Origin: Adiantum capillus-veneris
Lineage: Eukaryota; Streptophyta; Polypodiopsida; Polypodiales; Pteridaceae
DNA length: 64,000 nucleotides
Reading direction: 5' to 3'
Assembly (NCBI GenBank): GCA_014529385.2
Contig: CM043958.1
Location: 139,388,398 to 139,452,397 of the forward strand
Below the pieces are notes generated by a model. It searched no databases, was not told the DNA's origin, and saw only the letters and a program-made list of their open reading frames with translations. Position numbers and translations under genes: made by a program. This document shows, piece after piece, positions 1-12,023 of this stretch (position 1 is its first letter; each line of letters begins with the position of its first letter).

Positions 1-276
1 AGGACTATGCAAACTCTCTCATGCAAGGAGACTTGCATGTTTTCTTTTTTCTCAAAACACAAAAGTGGAACAACAAACAATTTTTAACATTGACATCTTG
101 TATGATCATGAACATTGAGCTTGACAAAAATCTTAACACTCCTTGTGGTTTTTGGCGAGGTACCCCTCTAAAGCACTACGATTGGTAACCAATTTATGCG
201 GAGGTACACCACTGACCCATGACGATCGATATCCCAAACACTCTCAGGTAAAAAAATCTAACACTCTTTCATGAAA

Positions 277-332
<56 letters not shown>

Positions 333-599
333 TCTCTCAGTTTCCAAGATTTTGTTCGATCTCAATTCGATGGAACATAGCTAACGAAGTACTCTAGTCT
401 GTGATGATGTGTAAGAGCTCATAATCCCTGAGGCCAATATTCTCCCAAAGTGGCCCGACTGCCTCTTGTTTGACAAGGTGTTGAGCTTCCTTTGGCAACA
501 CCTAAACTTCTACTTTGGATCCGTGGGCACTTTTGAATGATTATAGTAAACAGTGACATGGTGACTTTCTAGCTGTTCTTTTGTAAGCTATGTGAAATT
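1..599. other. Unassigned DNA with TC microsatellite
   Basis: No coding region or recognisable element is visible. The only clear structure is an uninterrupted TC/CT microsatellite at about 284-329. The right boundary is the terminus of a minus-strand copia LTR at about 600. Confidence 0.6.
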
Positions 600-829
600 T
601 ATTGGAATTAGGGTTGCAAGAAAACACACACACAACTTGGAGAAGATGAAGGAAGCTCAAGGCATACAACAAAGAGTGTATTAATTAGTGTGCAATGGAA
701 AGATAGATAGCCCTAGAATGAATGGGCGTATATACAATGCACACGGGAAAAAACCTCCTAAAGAGGGAAAAAATGCTATGCCCGTCCTAGTGTGTTCACA
801 CACATCACTACAACATGTATATGGTAACA
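600..829 (-). repeat. Copia LTR (3' LTR of a truncated copy)
   Basis: Read on the minus strand this matches the LTR of Copia-1 at 30838-31064 along its whole length, with about a tenth of positions changed by eye. It starts TGTTACC at 829 and ends near 600, where the terminal CA has decayed. The ten bases just outside (830-839) are the same purine tract (AGGGGGGATT on the minus strand) that precedes the Copia-1 3' LTR, so this is the downstream LTR of a minus-strand element. Its divergence from Copia-1 implies an older insertion. Confidence 0.88.
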
Positions 830-2153
830 AATCCCCCCTAGAGTGATGCGATGAACGAGAGCTGTCAAACGAGTAAAGGGAAGTGCCATGCCATGAGGAC
901 ATGATTAGTCCACAAAGGGGAGTAAGCCCAAAGCTTTGCAAAAAGCTTCAAACTTCTCACAAGACAATGCCTTTGTGAAAAGATCTACAAGGTTGTCCAA
1001 TGTTGGCACATAAGCCAAGTTGATCTCTCTTACTGAGAGCCTCTCCCTGACATAGTGGTAATGCACCTCAATGTGCTTTGTGCGAGCATGAAAAATTGGG
1101 TTCCTTGCAATTGCCAATGCACTCTGACTATCAATGTAGATAGTGTTGGCAGTGTCCTATCCAACACCCAAATCAACCATAAGGCGTCTGAGCCATACAC
1201 ACTCAATCGTAGCTGCTGTGAAGACTTCCCTGTACTCAGCCTCACAACTAGAAGTGGCCATAGTAGGTTTCTTCTTGCTCAACCATGATATACAAGAACT
1301 ACCAAGCATGAAACAAAAACCACTTGTGGACACTAACAACCAGCCCAATATGACTCCAAAAAAGCATGCAAGTATATCTAGCCTCGTGCTGCACACATAA
1401 ATGAGGCATCCAACAACAATTTGGTAAAGGTGACATCTGCAGGATCACGAGCATCATCGAAGACTCAATTTCAAACCAATTTCCATGGCAGTGGCAATAG
1501 GTTTGCAATCCTCAAGTCCAAACTTACATAGAAATGTCTTTATGTAACTTTCTTGACACAAGGCGATACCACCATCACACTGCTTAAATTGTATACCCAA
1601 GTAATGATGCAACATCCCCAGATCTTTCATCTTGAAAATAGCATTTAAATCAGCCTTGAATTCAGCAGTATGTCTCTCATTTGGTCCAGTGATCAACAAC
1701 TCATCGACATATAGAACCACAATGAGAAGTACATCACCCTCACGCTTTACATAAAATGTGCTTTTTGTTGGACTTTATGAAAGCCTCGTTTAACCAAATG
1801 AGTGTCAGCCCTCTCATACCAAGCACAAGGAGATTGCTTCAATCCGTACAAAGCTTTGTTACATTTGCACACCTTATCCTATTGTCCTTTCCTAACGAAA
1901 CCGTGAGGCTGTGTTACATACAATTCCTCAAATATGTCACCATTCAAGAAAGCAGTAACAATGTCTGATTGATGTACATCCCAACCAAAATGAGCTTCCA
2001 ATGCACATAGAAAACGCACAGTAGTCGTACAAGAAGTGGGAGAAAAAGTCTCTTCATAATCTATTCCTTTTTGTTGTGCATAACCCTTTGCAACAAGTCG
2101 AGCCTTATAGTGATCAATCTCACCATCCAGCTTGTGTTTCCAAGTAGAAAATC
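830..2153 (-). pseudogene. Truncated copia pol: C-terminal RT and RNase H
   Basis: Three pieces in shifted frames (about 1720-1454, 1396-1157, 1117-905) line up with the last 440 residues of the Copia-1 polyprotein. Visible landmarks are the RT motif LYVDELL (normally YVDDLL, so the second catalytic Asp is Glu here), the RNase H segment around SGFCFMLGSSCISW, the HIEVHYHYVRE segment and the identical C-terminus ALGLLPFVD just before the polypurine tract. Frameshifts separate the pieces. Similarity to Copia-1 stops abruptly at about 2150, inside the RT N-terminal region after the KLKRKPDGE-equivalent. Gag, protease, integrase and the 5' LTR are missing. It is a dead, 5'-truncated fragment. Confidence 0.88.
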
Positions 2154-3874
2154 TAATAAGTCAAAAAAGAGCTCTAAAAAGTACAATCCTGGAAGAATTT
2201 ATCTTAGACATGCCTAAGATACAAATGGGTGTAGGTGCATGCAAATTGGTGTCAGAATAAATTCATAGGAAGTGTATGAGTTGTTGGTGACATGCAAAAA
2301 GTTTGATAGCTTTTGGACACTTGTGGTGAGAGTTGTGAACAAATTTGTGTCCTCTTTACCACCTTTTGAGCTTTTGGTGACTAACAGAGTTATGTTGTGC
2401 CAAACTTTTTGAAACTTGTCAAGGTTCTTTATTTGACCTCTGTAAACATATATGTGTCCTCAAATTGCAAGCCAGGTCCCCCCTTTATCATTTCTATCAT
2501 AGGTGCACCTAAGATAAAAAAAGATTGATTTGGGGCCATTTTGTGCTCGTTGCACCTTGATTGGATGTGAAGTGTTGATTCTTGATGTCCAATAAAGTTG
2601 GGTTTGATTTGACAGGCTAAAATTCAGTTTTGGGTAATTGAGTCTCTTTGGTGCAGTAAAGTGAATTTGAGAGTAGTTATGTATGAAAGAAGTGTACTAG
2701 TGTGATGTAGGCTTTGTGATAGGTAAAGGGATCATGCCAATGTGAAAATGTGTGCAAAAAATGCTTCCATCCTAGCAGATCATTTTCGGCGCGCCTAAGA
2801 TAAAATTTACAATTTATTTCAATTTAGGCCCTAACCTTGCCCCATATAGCTTCTACTAGGGTAATTATGAAGGTTGAAGCCCTTGGTTGTGTTTCTTGCA
2901 CTTGGTGGTGTCCTTGATGAGGTTGAAAATCCTCTTTTCAGCTAAGCACTCTATACAATACATTGGACCTTTACAAACCTTTAGTGCTAGTGGTTAATGA
3001 CTCCAAGTCAAAAGCTCGGCTCAAGAGAGGAGTGTTGGGTCCTATCTCTCCCTAGTTTCCTGATGGTCCCAGCACTTATGTGAAATTTGGTCCAGATGTG
3101 GGCCCTCCATGTTCTACGCGTCGAAGATGCTAGGTCAGCTTTTTTGACATGTTTTGCATTGTAAGTTGAAATCTTGGCAGAATTCCTTCTCTGGAGATAT
3201 TTTTATGTTCGGTACACCTAAGATAAATCTATGCCAGATTTTGACCTTTTTTCACTTTTTTCTTCACGGATTGATTTTTCCACAAGTTTTAGGATTTATC
3301 CACACCCCGGTTTCAAGTGTTAGCCTGATTTGAGTTTTCCTTGTTTATTTTATCTCAAGTCTGCATTTTTTTTTCCAATTTTGGGCTTGACTAAGTGTTT
3401 CCAAAATTAAAGGGAGTAGTCTACTCAAGTTGGTCTACCACTTTGTAAGTCCAGTTTTCCAATTTCAATCTCATAAACCCCTTCTATATCTTTGGCATGC
3501 CGAAGATAGATTTGATAATTTTTTTGGTTTTCTTCAATGCACCTTAGATCAGATGCAATCTTGATGGTTTTTAACTTACTCTACTCCTACTAAACATGAA
3601 AAAACAATACTAAAAGTAAAAATTTCACCCTCCAGTCTAAAATCCCTACTCTCTACTTAGGTGATTCCCTTACCGACCACTAACATGTCTCAAGGACCCT
3701 CTACCTAGTCCATCCTACTAACTAAATCTCTTGAGGTCCTTACTGAGTAACTCTACTCTCAAGAACCTCTCTGTCCTGAAAAAGTTAGAAAATGTGATAC
3801 TCTTGCCAAAACTAGAGAAAGTAATGGAAATCTAAGTGAGTTCTTTGGGGTTTTCTCTATTCTAGGTTGCCTCA
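2154..3874 (-). other. Decayed gypsy 5' leader (element G3)
   Basis: Non-coding DNA between a gypsy-type primer site (3875-3892) and the copia truncation point at about 2150. It has no credible ORF. Its identity as the untranslated leader of a minus-strand gypsy element rests on its position after the primer site and on an array of short palindromes at the same relative place as in element G1. The gag region expected next is absent, replaced by the copia fragment. Confidence 0.55.
2200..3508 (-). repeat. Array of 22-bp palindromes, TCTTAGG type
   Basis: Five imperfect palindromes of consensus TCTTAGGCGCGCCTAAGA, with variable centres, lie at 2200-2221 (centre CATG), 2495-2516 (GTGCAC), 2781-2802 (GCGC, left arm decayed), 3204-3225 (GTAC-like, decayed) and 3487-3508 (CATG). 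Start-to-start spacing is 295, 286, 423 and 283 bp. The copies at 2200, 2495 and 3487 each have only one mismatched pair. The intervening sequence shows no obvious repetition, so the palindromes look selectively retained or are remnants of a ~284-bp tandem unit. The arrangement matches the arrays at 16668-17678 and 37939-38805 although the sequence differs. Confidence 0.75.
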
Positions 3875-3892
3875 TCCCCAACAACGACGCCA
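3875..3892 (-). other. Gypsy primer-binding site, tRNA-Asp type, decayed
   Basis: The minus strand reads TGGCGTCGTTGTTGGGGA. This differs from the G1 primer site (TGGCGCCGTTGCCGGGGA, complementary to the 3' end of plant tRNA-Asp) by three C-to-T changes, as expected for decay of methylated DNA. It lies 3 bases inside the putative LTR end (…CCGACA, ending at 3896). Confidence 0.72.
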
Positions 3893-3895
3893 AAA

Positions 3896-5000
3896 TGTCG
3901 GCCAACTGCCAAGCCTCACCATATTGATTCTAGCAAAGGGAGAACCATGGACATAAAAATTGTCAATACGTGGGACATAACTGACCTGACTAATGCATGG
4001 AGGCTACAAGAGATAGCTATCTCTTAGAAAACCCAAGTCTAAGCCACTCCTACCTAACTCAGTTTCAAATGTGTGTCAGTCATCAAAAGCTACTTTTCTT
4101 ACCGCAAACTTGATCCGATAAATTGGTATAGCTATGAGTCTTCGAATGCAACAAAGTTAATGCCTAGCATGAGCACATTATCCTTAATGCTCTCATGTAG
4201 AGATAACTAATCTCCTAGAAAACACGTCTTAGCCACTCCTACCTAACTCAATCTCACATGTGTGTCAGACATCAAAAGATACTTTTCTTACCACAAACTT
4301 GATCCAATGAATTGGTATAGCTATGAGTCTTTGAATGCAATGAAACTTAACGCCTAGCATGAGTAGAGTATCCTTAACGCTCTCATGTACTCAAATGTCA
4401 TTTTTGACACTCGGAAAAAATCGTGCATAAGATAAACAACCTATTTTAGGTCAGTCAATTTTGGCACCCGAAGCACTCATGGATTTCTCTAGACATGCTT
4501 TACCTATTTCTAAGGTCAAAAACAAGTTTTGGTGCGTGTATTGTGAGTAGGAAGCAAAAACAGATCATAGACAACATGACTAAAAACACACTTTCATCGC
4601 AAGAAACGTACCTTAAATAGAACATCTTTCACCAGCGAACACGTTGGTATGCTCGAAAATCAATGAAACACCGTAAAAGGGAGACGTGAGGAATTGAAAA
4701 AATTGTAGACTCACATTGAGCTTCTGCAGCAAACACTTACTTTCATTATCTAAAAACTTAGGCATATAATTACAAAAGTTGGCTTTTTATACCTTAGCCA
4801 AGGTTTAAAGAATGAGTTTCTAGCTATTTGGACTCAATACAAAGCTTAAAAATTTCATAGAATTACAAACTTGGATGCCCTCAACCCCTTTAGACTTGCT
4901 AGAAATCAATAGTATAACAATGGCTTTGGACTTTGCGGGATTTCTTAGTAATACAAAGGGGTTTAACACAATCAATTGTCTTAAAAAATGAGTGGTGTCC
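3896..5000 (-). repeat. Probable 5' LTR of gypsy G3
   Basis: The LTR end is set by the adjoining tRNA-Asp primer site. The other end is not resolved: about 5000 is an estimate from the ~0.93-1.17 kb LTRs of G1 and G2. On the minus strand a TATAAAA box occurs at about 4791-4785, a reasonable place for the LTR promoter. A ~191-bp segment inside it is duplicated in tandem (4010-4391). No partner LTR is present in the window. Confidence 0.5.
4010..4391. repeat. Two-copy tandem duplication, ~191 bp unit
   Basis: Positions 4010-4200 and 4201-4391 are diverged direct copies; for example GCCACTCCTACCTAACTCA, TTGGTATAGCTATGAGTCTT and TGCCTAGCATGAG-like strings recur exactly 191 bases apart. The pair sits within the putative G3 LTR, downstream of its TATA box, so it would lengthen the transcribed part of the LTR. 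Confidence 0.85.
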
Positions 5001-5196
5001 CTTTTGATTCTCTTTCTCTAGCTCTTGTTAGCTTAGTAGAAAACACCACAACACCCCAATCCTCCCAAAAAGACCTTCAAAAACTCACTTTTCAACTAAC
5101 TCAGTTGCACACCATCAAACACACACAACCCTGTCAAGATCAACACCTATACACAACCCAAAATGCTCTTATCACTTAGAACACAGTTGCAAACAA

Positions 5197-5198
<2 letters not shown>

Positions 5199-5264
<66 letters not shown>
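5199..5264. repeat. TC microsatellite
   Basis: About 33 uninterrupted TC dinucleotides. The short reading frames that run through it are artefacts of the repeat. Confidence 0.95.
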
Positions 5265-5267
<3 letters not shown>

Positions 5268-7574
5268 ACCAAGAATGGCTTAGGGGACACACCCACAAAT
5301 CAACACAAACACACAAAAGAGCAACACAAGAAGAGAAGTAGGATGAGGGGAAAGACAACATTGGGAATGGTTGTGGAGCTTGTTTTTTCAAAGAAACACC
5401 ATAAAAAACTCTCTTCATAACTTGACGACTCCTCCTTCTACTCTCTGGCCAGACTCTCTCTTGGATCCCAAAACAACCTCCCACGTTCTATCCAAAAGAG
5501 AAAAGCCCCCAAAACAAGGCCCATTTGGTTGTTCATAAAGATTGATTTGTCAATTTTTAGCAACTTGGTAAGAACTGATGGACAACCTTCTTGTTCTAGA
5601 AATTTTCATGGAATATCCCCTCTATTTTGGGATCTGGTCTTTGTGGCCTTCAGCTCTTGGAATTTCTTCTCCACCATGGGACAAGATCCCTAGCATTAGC
5701 GTTAGTGCTGGTGGGCGGGTGGCCCTTCTTTGCTCATAAAAACGGAGAGGGTCTTACGGCCTCCATGTGAGCAAGTACCTATCAAGAACCACCCAAACCA
5801 ACCACTAACAATGATAATAACAGCACTGGCCAATGGGCCACCGCCAAGACGACCAACACCGCCAACTCCCAAAGCCACAGAAAAGCAAAGGGAGAGGAGC
5901 CATAGCTCCCCTCTATCTCCCCTTTCGATACTACAAACAAGCCTTCTTTTAGTATATATACCTCAAGGCTTTGGTACTCGTGTTTTCATGTGAGTTTTTC
6001 TTTGCTGGCCACATGGCACTCCCACAGAAACTCCTCCCTCATGGGTTGGTGAAAAACCCAAAATTTTCTAAGGAAACTCTTGTTTTTGGCACCATTTTGA
6101 GATACTATTACTTTCTACTCTAGAGTCAGATGATCATTTTGTAAATCCCTACTAATTGAAAAAGTAATTTTGGGGGGGAGAGTAACTCCAACCACATCTA
6201 GTATAGTTTGCATATACTCTTCAAGAAAAAATATCCCATATAGGCATGTCTAGGATATCTACCCCACCATTCTAGCATTGGTCAAAGCTTTTGATTAAGT
6301 TTTAAGTACTTCCTTAAATTGCCAGATAAAGAGGCCCTCATATACCCATCCCATTTTGTTCTTAATGAACCATAATCAATTGAGCTTGGACTGGATATCC
6401 TTATTTTCCAAAGCACTCTAACATGCATGCCCTTCTTGTGTCTTGGTTTTCCATGTGGATACCTTTCTTAGGTTTATGTGTGAGGAAGAAATTTGTGTTT
6501 TCTAGAATTGATGGTTGCGGTAGTGGTAGAGAAGGGAGGTCTCTTGCAAGCATATTGCCCTTCTCTATAAATTCAGCTTTAAGTTTTTGCACTTCTACTT
6601 TGAGAGCATCCATATCACCTGAGATTTAATTTTTTTTTTCAAAACTTCTATTCCTAGCTCTTATTCTTTGTTTTTTTTTGCTTGGAGCAGTTTTTACTTG
6701 CCCTGGTCTTGATATCTTTATAAGCTGCCTCCACAGAAGGGAGAATTCCAAACTTAGGATTCTCATAAATGGATTTTAACATCATATTTTCTCTTTAGTC
6801 TGAATGATGTGCATTTACAACATCAAGTGTCATTTAAAACATTGGCTTTGAAAAGAAATCTGGTTCAAAAATCTTGCAACTTTGCAAGTGTTGCATTATT
6901 CTCACCAATAAACCTCTACATGTCTACTATTTCCTCATCTTATTGATTGATGCACTCTAGCTTAATTTATATCTCCCTTGACAACTTTTTTATCTCTATT
7001 TTTAAGCCTCAAACCTCTTTAGTATTCTCTTGGATCATATATTGTCAAGCTCTTAGCTTTTGACATTCTCATTTAGTAGCTCATGATCTATGGAATTTGT
7101 TTCAGCATCAATGGATGCCAATCTTGGATTCCTTTAATGAGAATCTTCAACAAATTGTCAATGAAAGTTTTGATAGTTGTAGCACAACCCCATGCATCAT
7201 TCTTGTGAGCCATATTTATTGGTTATGTGATTGTTTTAGTGTTTAACACCATTTGAGTGTGATGTGAGGAGGTTTCACCTTGATCATCTCTAACCTTCTA
7301 CGTTTATTGAGTCTTCTCTATAATTGTGGTCTTTCTCTCTTTTTAGACTCTTTGGGGTGATAGAGGGGATGGAGATTGGATGTCATCATTCCTCTCCATT
7401 TTTTGTTCTTTGCCTTTTTGTAGTTGAGATTGGGGTCAAGGAGTCAAAGGTGGTAAGCTGGTCTAATCTTATTCTTGTGCTCTCCTTTTTTGCACCGTGG
7501 GCCATCTTTTATTCCTCTTCTCTTTCTTTCAAACTTTCTTTGGTAGCTAGTGCAACTCATCTTTGGTGTTCTAA
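5265..7574. other. Unassigned non-coding DNA
   Basis: No protein with recognisable motifs, no LTR ends and no RNA gene were found. The reading frames present are short, overlapping and of low-complexity composition. A weak palindrome-like string near 6237-6260 is not convincing. Confidence 0.5.
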
Positions 7575-7990
7575 TAGATTTTTTTGTATGTCTTCATCTT
7601 TTGTACGTTTTCATGTGATCTTCTTTGTGCATCTTCTAGTTGATTTTGTTGTATGTCTTCCTCCATCTTTTGTATTTTTAAATGTGCTCTTCTTTGTGCA
7701 TCTTTTGTGACTACCTCAGCAAGTTATTTTTGGTATGATTTTCCAATCTTCTTATTTATTTCTTAAACTGGCTTGATTCATGGTTTCATGTCGGGCTATG
7801 GGAGTAATGTGAAAAGAAAAATTTCACCTTATCATTTATGCTTCATGTGCTCTTCTTTGTGTGCCTTTCATGGCTACATTAGCAAGTGCTTTTCGGTACG
7901 ATTCTCCAATTGTATTCTTTATTTCTTCAAGTGGCTTGATTCACAATGTCATGCCAGGTTATATGAATAACGGTGAAAAATTTCACCTTA
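7575..7990. repeat. Diverged short tandem duplications
   Basis: Two adjacent duplications are visible. A unit of about 68 bp (TTTGTATGTCTTC…CTTCTTTGTGCATCTT) is present twice at about 7578-7710. A unit of about 160 bp is present roughly 1.7 times at about 7710-7990 (…TTTCTT…TGGCTTGATTCA…AAATTTCACCTTA…). The ORFs across them are products of the repetition. Confidence 0.65.
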
Positions 7991-8817
7991 CCTTTATGCT
8001 TCTGAGGTGTGGGAGCAAGTGCTACAATGTACATAGTATGATATGTGTGAAGTCCATTGCTATGGTTTTTGTTGAGTGCATACTCAGGTGGTGCGGGATA
8101 GGCAATAAGAGAAGCAACCTCTAAACACTCCTCAAGGCTTATGTGGTTTTCAATTGGGGTTGTGTCAACCACAAACACATAAAAAACAACAAATCCATAG
8201 CCAACCCCAAACAAGAAAAGGGGTACCACCTTAGTTATGGGATGGGAACTCGGATGCAACGGATATTTTATCATGACCAAAAGAGGTACAAAAGAACACA
8301 CACAAAAACTCTTACACCAACACATGTATCGAATGGAGCAAGAATATCTTCATTAAAGCATGCATATTGGTTATGCTTAGTAGTTTTGATTCCGACACTC
8401 CTAAAAAGGATGAGGGTTGATAGCACATGGTAATTTCTATCTATGAGATTTGAGCAGCTAAGAAAATCTCATGGGACTTGACTAATAACTAAGCTAGCCT
8501 ACAACTGTTTAAGGTGTGGCCATAACATCTCATGTAAACTATGGTGAGATTTGGATGGCTGGCCAAATGTCATGAGACTCAACTAATAGCTAGATTAGTT
8601 TGCAATGGTTCAAGATTTTTTAATATAGACTAGAGGTAGGTTATAAATATTTGTACTAGACCCGATATGAACTCATGTGTTGTATCCCTTCATGTGCTCA
8701 TGAAATCATGGTAAATTTAACATCCACATGCATAGTGATGGGTTATTCAATGCAAAAGCGTACTCCCTATCAATGATTTGCATTAGGCTATGGAGGGTGA
8801 AGCCTTAGCTTAACCAG

Positions 8818-8858
8818 GGTGTTAGGGTTAGGGTTAGAGATATGGTGATTAGGGTTAG
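8818..8858. repeat. Short interstitial TTAGGG-like tract
   Basis: The string GTTAGGGTTAGGGTTAG is followed 15 bases later by another TTAGGGTTAG. The unit is the six-base TTAGGG form rather than the usual plant TTTAGGG. Three to four units are too few to imply telomere origin. Confidence 0.6.
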
Positions 8859-10417
8859 CTTATGCCAAAAGAAAGAGCATAGAGAGAGAGAGAGAGAGTA
8901 TAGACACAATGATAGGACTAAAATTGCAAAGATAGATTAGAAAACAGCCTCTCAAATAGTCTTAGTGCTTTAAAATCATTGGATAGAGAGAGGGTGCACC
9001 CTCTTGCTAGTGGACCATGTCATCCTTCATCTTTCCTAGGTGGCTAGAGGACATTCCCATATGGTTCCACAAGTTGGGCTTACCCTAACAATTGCACTCT
9101 TAAGCCAAACTTAGGATTTTACGAAGGCTTCATATGTTTTTTTTCATGATGTACTCCTAGGCTAGCATGCTTCATCTACTTGATACATCATGTTGGCTCC
9201 CACTAGATTTAACACTTCATAGTTCTCAATCATATGCATCATGGAAATTCTCAGAAAATTCATCAACCATGGTTCAATGTCCCATGAAACATCATAGCGG
9301 CTCTCTACCGGATTCATTGCTACGGTTCACAAGTGGGACTTAATAGGTTCGCTAGTAGTCCTACGTAGTACAAATAAATCTATCATTCAATTATTCATTT
9401 TGTGTGAAGGGGTATTCATATGTGCCTTAACCAAGATAACATCTGTGCCTTTGTGGGAATGAACGTGTGAGCACTTGATGTGAACATATTTTGGTTTCAT
9501 TGTGGGGACTTGGGCTTAACAAAAGAGTGAGTTTTAAAAGAGTGAGTTGCGACTTGATGAAGGCTCATAAGACAGTGAGGGGTCTAGTGAGTAGGTAGCA
9601 ACGTCTACAAGGGCTTTCAATATGTTGCCAGTAGGTGAGGGTAAGTAAATTGAGGCAATTCCGATACTTAATAATCCTCTAGAGTCTAGTGATGATGATT
9701 GTGTCACAGATTGATGGCAAGCAGGATTCCGGCACGGCAGGCATCTGTAGATTAGAACACAAGCGGTCATTGATAAGCATGGCTACTATCGAAGAGCAGG
9801 GGAAGGTGAATTGTAAACATCGATTTGGCAGGGCTTGAGAGCACTGGCTTTGTGGACTACTTTGGTGCTTCCATAACAAGCAAGCAACAAGCTAAGTGGA
9901 TGTGCTGCATACAATAGATCCCTTGAATACAAAATAAACACCATCTGAGTGTGTTCATCTGGATCTTGGCACTGCAAGAGGTAGCACTCTCATGTAGAGA
10001 CTCGTTGTGCGAGTAGCATAGGAACCGGGCAATTCTATAGCTTTGTACCCGGAATAGGAGTTTGCAGGGTTAGGACAACGAGCACAAGGGTCATCACGCC
10101 AATGCAAGTGAATGCATGAGATGGCAGATAGTACACATGAGTCATCACCAGGTTGGAGAAAAGCGGCCGGCGAGGCTTGTTGAGAATGTAACAACTTGCA
10201 AGAAACCTGGCTAAGAGGGAGAGTAGCCTAGTTGTGATGGCAAAGCAGAGATGGGTAAGAGATGGCATGCTATTGGCCAACAAAGAAAAAGGTGAACTAA
10301 AAATTGCAATTCATAGCTCATGGACCCGAAAGGGCATCAAAATGAAGTTTATCACATGACTTAGGTCCTCCTTTGGCAAGCACCCAATTTGGCTAAGGGG
10401 TGCCTTTTTTACTTAAG

Positions 10418-10439
10418 AGGAGGGGGCGGGGGGGGGGGG
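10418..10439 (+). repeat. G-rich homopurine run
   Basis: AGGAGGGGGC is followed by twelve consecutive G residues. It is the longest G run in the window and could form a G-quadruplex or be a slippage/assembly artefact. No nearby gene gives it a role. Confidence 0.7.
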
Positions 10440-11449
10440 CTTCCCACATGGTCCCTTTTAAAGCAAACAAAATTGTCCCGAAAAGCTCTCCAAGCATTAA
10501 ATGCTCAAAGTTTCACACATCACCTTCTTCAACTGCAAGTCGGCAATAAAACCCAAAAATTAAGCAATGGGGTTGCCAAGCTAATTGAAGATGCCAATGT
10601 ACAATGATTTAAATAATCTAGGTATCTACAAAAATCTCTTGAGATATGCATCGCACAAACATAACTTTCACTAGCCAATGGTGGCTTAAATGAGAGTTAT
10701 GATGCAATTGAGTAGGCTAAAAAAGGGCATTGTAAAAGCAAAAATCAAACACACACACAAAGTTATTAAACACCGCTAATCAAAAAATTCCACAAATTAA
10801 GAATGGTAGTGGCTCATTGGTATTTCCAAGAGCCTACCTAAGATTAATGGGTGACACTTAGTGATTAGGGAGAGGGTAAATAAATCCTAGGCATGAACCA
10901 TTGGCTCCGATTCCACTTGACGGGTTAGTCAATAAGACCATATTAGGTAAAGTGGGAAAATCCCAATTCCCAGGTTGGACAACTTTCAATATCTCATGTG
11001 CAAAATATAGAGATTTTGTCAAAAATTTGAGTTTTCTTAAGGTCTCATTCCACTTATTGCACATACAATACACAATGAAAACAACTAAAATACCATGGTT
11101 TCAATCAATTGGATTATTAGGAGACGAGTATATTGCATCCATTATCGTTGTCTATGTTCTACTGTCCTACCTACAACTTATCTCAACATGGAGAGCTTGG
11201 TTTCTAGGTCCACCGCTTGTCCAAGTTAATGTAAAAGTGACTCAAGGTTCACAACTTGTGAAAGCAAGGATCCATTGAGGAATACAATCCACTTGGCTAT
11301 TTTTCCTTAATTTATTGCATGTGACATTCAAGCAAGGTCCACTTCTAATCTAGAAGTTCTTAATTTGAGGCATGGGGCATACATAAAATATGTAGCATAT
11401 GATCTATTGCCTCATAGGAAGGTTGGTTTCAAGGTGCACTTATCCAGGC

Positions 11450-12023
11450 TAGCCTATCCTGGAGAAATGACGGAGCTTGCTTCTCTCCTTGTTTCAATGG
11501 AGACTAGCTTGGACAAGTGGTGGACCTTTGCTTCTCTCTATGTTGCAATAGAGTTAGCTTGGACAAGTGGTGACCTTGGAACAAAACCCCCATGTAAAAC
11601 ATATCATGGGTATTCCAAGTGATTAGAAAGATTACCATTTAAGATATAACCTTATAGGTTGGACAACTGAAGCCTAGCTTGGAGAAATGGTGGACCTTTG
11701 ATTCTCGCCATGTTTCAATGGAGCCTATCTTGGAGAAATGGTGGAGCTTGCTTCTGTCCATGTTTCAATGGAGCCTAGCTTGGACAATTGGTGGACCTTT
11801 GCTTCTCTCTATGTTTCAATAGAGTTAGCTTAGACACGTGGTGGATCTTCAAACTAAACCAACTACTATCAATGTTTCCTAGCTTGGACAAGTGATGGAG
11901 TGTTTCTCCTCTCCATGTTTCAATGGAACTTAGCTTGGACAAGTGTTGGACCTTTTTAAAAAAACCCCATGTACAACATAGCATGGATTTTCTAGATTTC
12001 AATGGAGTCTAGCTTTAACAAAT
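11450..12023. repeat. Minisatellite, ~50-60 bp degenerate unit
   Basis: A unit of the form CATGTTTCAATGGAGCCTAG, then CTTGGACAAGTGGTGGACC and CTTTGCTTCTCTC, recurs about nine times with substitutions and partial copies. It directly abuts the outer end of the G2 LTR at 12024, so the LTR element inserted into, or next to, this array. Confidence 0.8.

Larger units (their letters stand above)
7991..11449. other. Unassigned DNA
   Basis: No supported gene was found in these 3.4 kb. Minor features are a short TTAGGG tract (8818-8858), a GA microsatellite at about 8880-8899 and a G-rich run (10418-10439). A 125-codon frame at 10901-11278 matches nothing I recognise and is not called. Confidence 0.5.

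Noticed and set aside
6237-6260. Palindrome-like string AGGCATGTCTAGGATATC
   Set aside because: Only the centre pairs; the arms do not match the array consensus and there is no second copy at ~284 bp.
7324-7710. 128-codon hydrophobic frame resembling a membrane protein
   Set aside because: T-rich DNA and a local tandem duplication explain the Phe/Leu/Val-rich translation; no start context or homologous motif.
8818-8858. TTAGGG tract as an interstitial telomere
   Set aside because: Only three to four units and the hexamer is not the common plant telomere repeat.
10901-11278. 125-codon frame beginning MAPIPLDGLVNKT
   Set aside because: Ordinary-looking composition, but no recognised motif, no upstream signals and no relation to neighbouring features; could be chance or a decayed gene.
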